A stretch of DNA of 64,000 nucleotides from Trichoplax adhaerens. Its lineage: Eukaryota > Placozoa > Uniplacotomia > Trichoplacea > Trichoplacidae. The notes below the pieces were generated by a model, which was not told where the DNA came from, did not search any database, and saw only the letters and a list, made by a program, of their open reading frames with translations. A program made the translations under genes and the position numbers. Shown here piece by piece: positions 62,600 through 64,000 of the stretch (positions within the stretch are counted from its first letter, which is position 1; the number at the start of each line of letters is the position of its first letter). Location of the stretch: assembly GCF_000150275.1 (NCBI RefSeq), contig NW_002060954.1, forward strand, positions 1,268,074 through 1,332,073, in the 5' to 3' direction.

Positions 62600-64000
62600 A
62601 TCTATCTTTGCTGTATCACAGTAAAATTATCATAGACGAGAAAAATTTTCCGTTGCCTGATATTTGCACTAGCTCGGTCGTTATAATATCATATTATCTT
62701 CCAATTTCAGGGTACTTCCTCGATAAATTATTTCCGATATCAAATCTCGACTGTATAGATGCAATTTGTAATAATGAAAGTTGATTACCATATGTAGAAA
62801 AGTTTTCATTTTTCCTCAAATCAATACTGACCATACAAACATTAGGGTTAAATTCATTCGCCATGTCCGGTCTTTACTAAATATATATTATTTAACATTT
62901 TAAAAATTTGCCACCGTAGGCTCACCAAATCATCTATCTTAATATTGTATGAGTTTATCTGATCATTAAAATTAAATATCTAGTTATCAGACAGAACATG
63001 GTATAGGAAGTAATAAAGTTATGAAAAAATTTAATTCATGATCTAAAAGTATGTTAACCGTACGGATACAATGTTTGACTATTTTCAATACTTCCTTGAT
63101 AGTTATTTTTTAATAATTTTGTCTCTATTAAATATTATCTAAATAAATTAGAGAAAATTCTTGAAACAGTTTTGATGTACCATAATAAATAGGCTAATAA
63201 TTAATTACTTCTTAGAAGTATTAGTATTATGAGATCTGTCGAATATTTCCTTAATAGATTGCGTTACCTAATATCAAATCTCGATTAAATTAAGATGATT
63301 TCAAATTGAAAACTATGACGATGAGTAAAATATTACCCGGTCTTAGTTAAAGTTAATAAAATATCTAACGTCAAATCTTGGCTTAGTAAAGGGGAAATCA
63401 TATTGGAGATGAACATAACGGCACGTAAAATAAGTTTTTATGTCTTAATCAATGTTAATCATCCAGATCAATGATAACAAATCATTTTAACTACTTAGTT
63501 AATCATTATTTCCTATGATAGTGTCTTGACTTAATGAATGTTTTATCTCATTGAAAATAAAAGTCATGACGATTTATATTATATTTTTAAGTGTTCACCA
63601 TAGTTCACTAGACAAGATGGATGACATCTAATCACTTAAACTTCTTGGTTAGTTATTAACTTTCATGTTCAATTCTTGGCTAAATCTACATTGCATATAT
63701 TAAAAATAATCTTAACGACATGCACAAAAAATCTGATGTCTTAATCAAGATTAACCACACAAATAAATGACAATTAATCATTTTAACTACTTGGTTAACC
63801 ATTATTTTCTGTGATTGTGTCTTGGCTGAGTTATATTGAAAATATTCATGACGATATAGTAGAAAAAGTCTTGATGCCTTAATCAATGTTGACCATGTGA
63901 GTTACGTCTAACTACTTTAACTACTTCCTTAATAATCTAAATTAAGACTGTATCTAGGCTAAAAATAAAGGCAAAATGCATACGGGTAATTTTTAAACTA
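62600..64000. repeat. Second degenerate array, about 148-bp period, running off the right edge
   Basis: The clearest units start near 63440, 63590, 63736 and 63876. They share TGTCTTAATCAATGTTAACC, TTTTAACTACTTGGTTAA, GTGTCTTGGCT and TCATGACGAT words. Weaker related segments with ATATCAAATCTCGA occur near 62738 and 63272. The sequence is not obviously related to the 57.6-59.25 kb array on either strand, although the period is the same. Confidence 0.7.

Larger units (their letters stand above)
56024..64000. other. Gene-free, repeat-rich right end
   Basis: No coding exon recognised on either strand in 8 kb. The region holds three tandem-repeat arrays listed separately. Between them (56.1-57.6, 59.3-61.6 and 62.0-62.6 kb) the sequence is AT-rich with no feature I can support. 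Confidence 0.6.

Noticed and set aside
62587-62784. 65-codon plus-strand frame
   Set aside because: Falls in the degenerate repeat region at the right end and shares its sequence; no protein features.

Overview
The window looks like nuclear DNA of an early-branching animal. It is AT-rich, its genes are cut by many short GT-AG introns, and it carries genes with animal-type architecture (a Meis/Homothorax TALE homeobox gene and a WDR64-type WD-repeat gene). Base composition, intron style and gene content fit a placozoan (Trichoplax/Hoilungia-like) genome best, but the species is an inference, not a demonstrated identity. No bacterial operons, CRISPR arrays, tRNA or rRNA genes were found.

Layout, left to right. 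(1) 1-16305, minus strand: the first four coding exons of a Meis/Homothorax gene, separated by large introns (2.3-7.7 kb). The homeodomain exons lie beyond the left edge. (2) 16306-33408: a 17-kb stretch with no recognisable gene, between the head-to-head Meis and WDR64 genes. (3) 33409-44111, plus strand: a complete WDR64 orthologue in 33 exons. (4) 44112-46411: intergenic, with two tandem-repeat families of about 91 bp and a tract rich in the palindrome-like word TACTGTA/TACAGTA. (5) 46412-53571, plus strand: one gene of 26 in-frame exons encoding a fusion of a class V aminotransferase (cysteine-desulfurase-like) and a TtcA-type PP-loop tRNA thiolase. This is the most striking object in the window. 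(6) 53572-55066: intergenic, with microsatellites and a second, denser GTAC/TACAGTAC tract. (7) 55067-56023, plus strand: an intronless D-2-hydroxyacid dehydrogenase gene. (8) 56024-64000: no gene seen. It contains a degenerate satellite of about 148 bp (57.6-59.25 kb), a 75-bp tandem repeat (61.65-61.98 kb) and a second repeat of about 148 bp (roughly 62.6-64.0 kb).

How the genes relate: no pathway links the four genes. Within the fusion gene the two halves make chemical sense together: a PLP enzyme that could release sulfur from cysteine is joined to an enzyme that inserts sulfur into tRNA cytidine. Exon boundaries were set by hand from GT/AG sites, reading phase and family similarity. Phase closes to an uninterrupted frame for WDR64 (1,161 codons plus stop, one weak acceptor) and for the fusion gene (968 codons plus stop).
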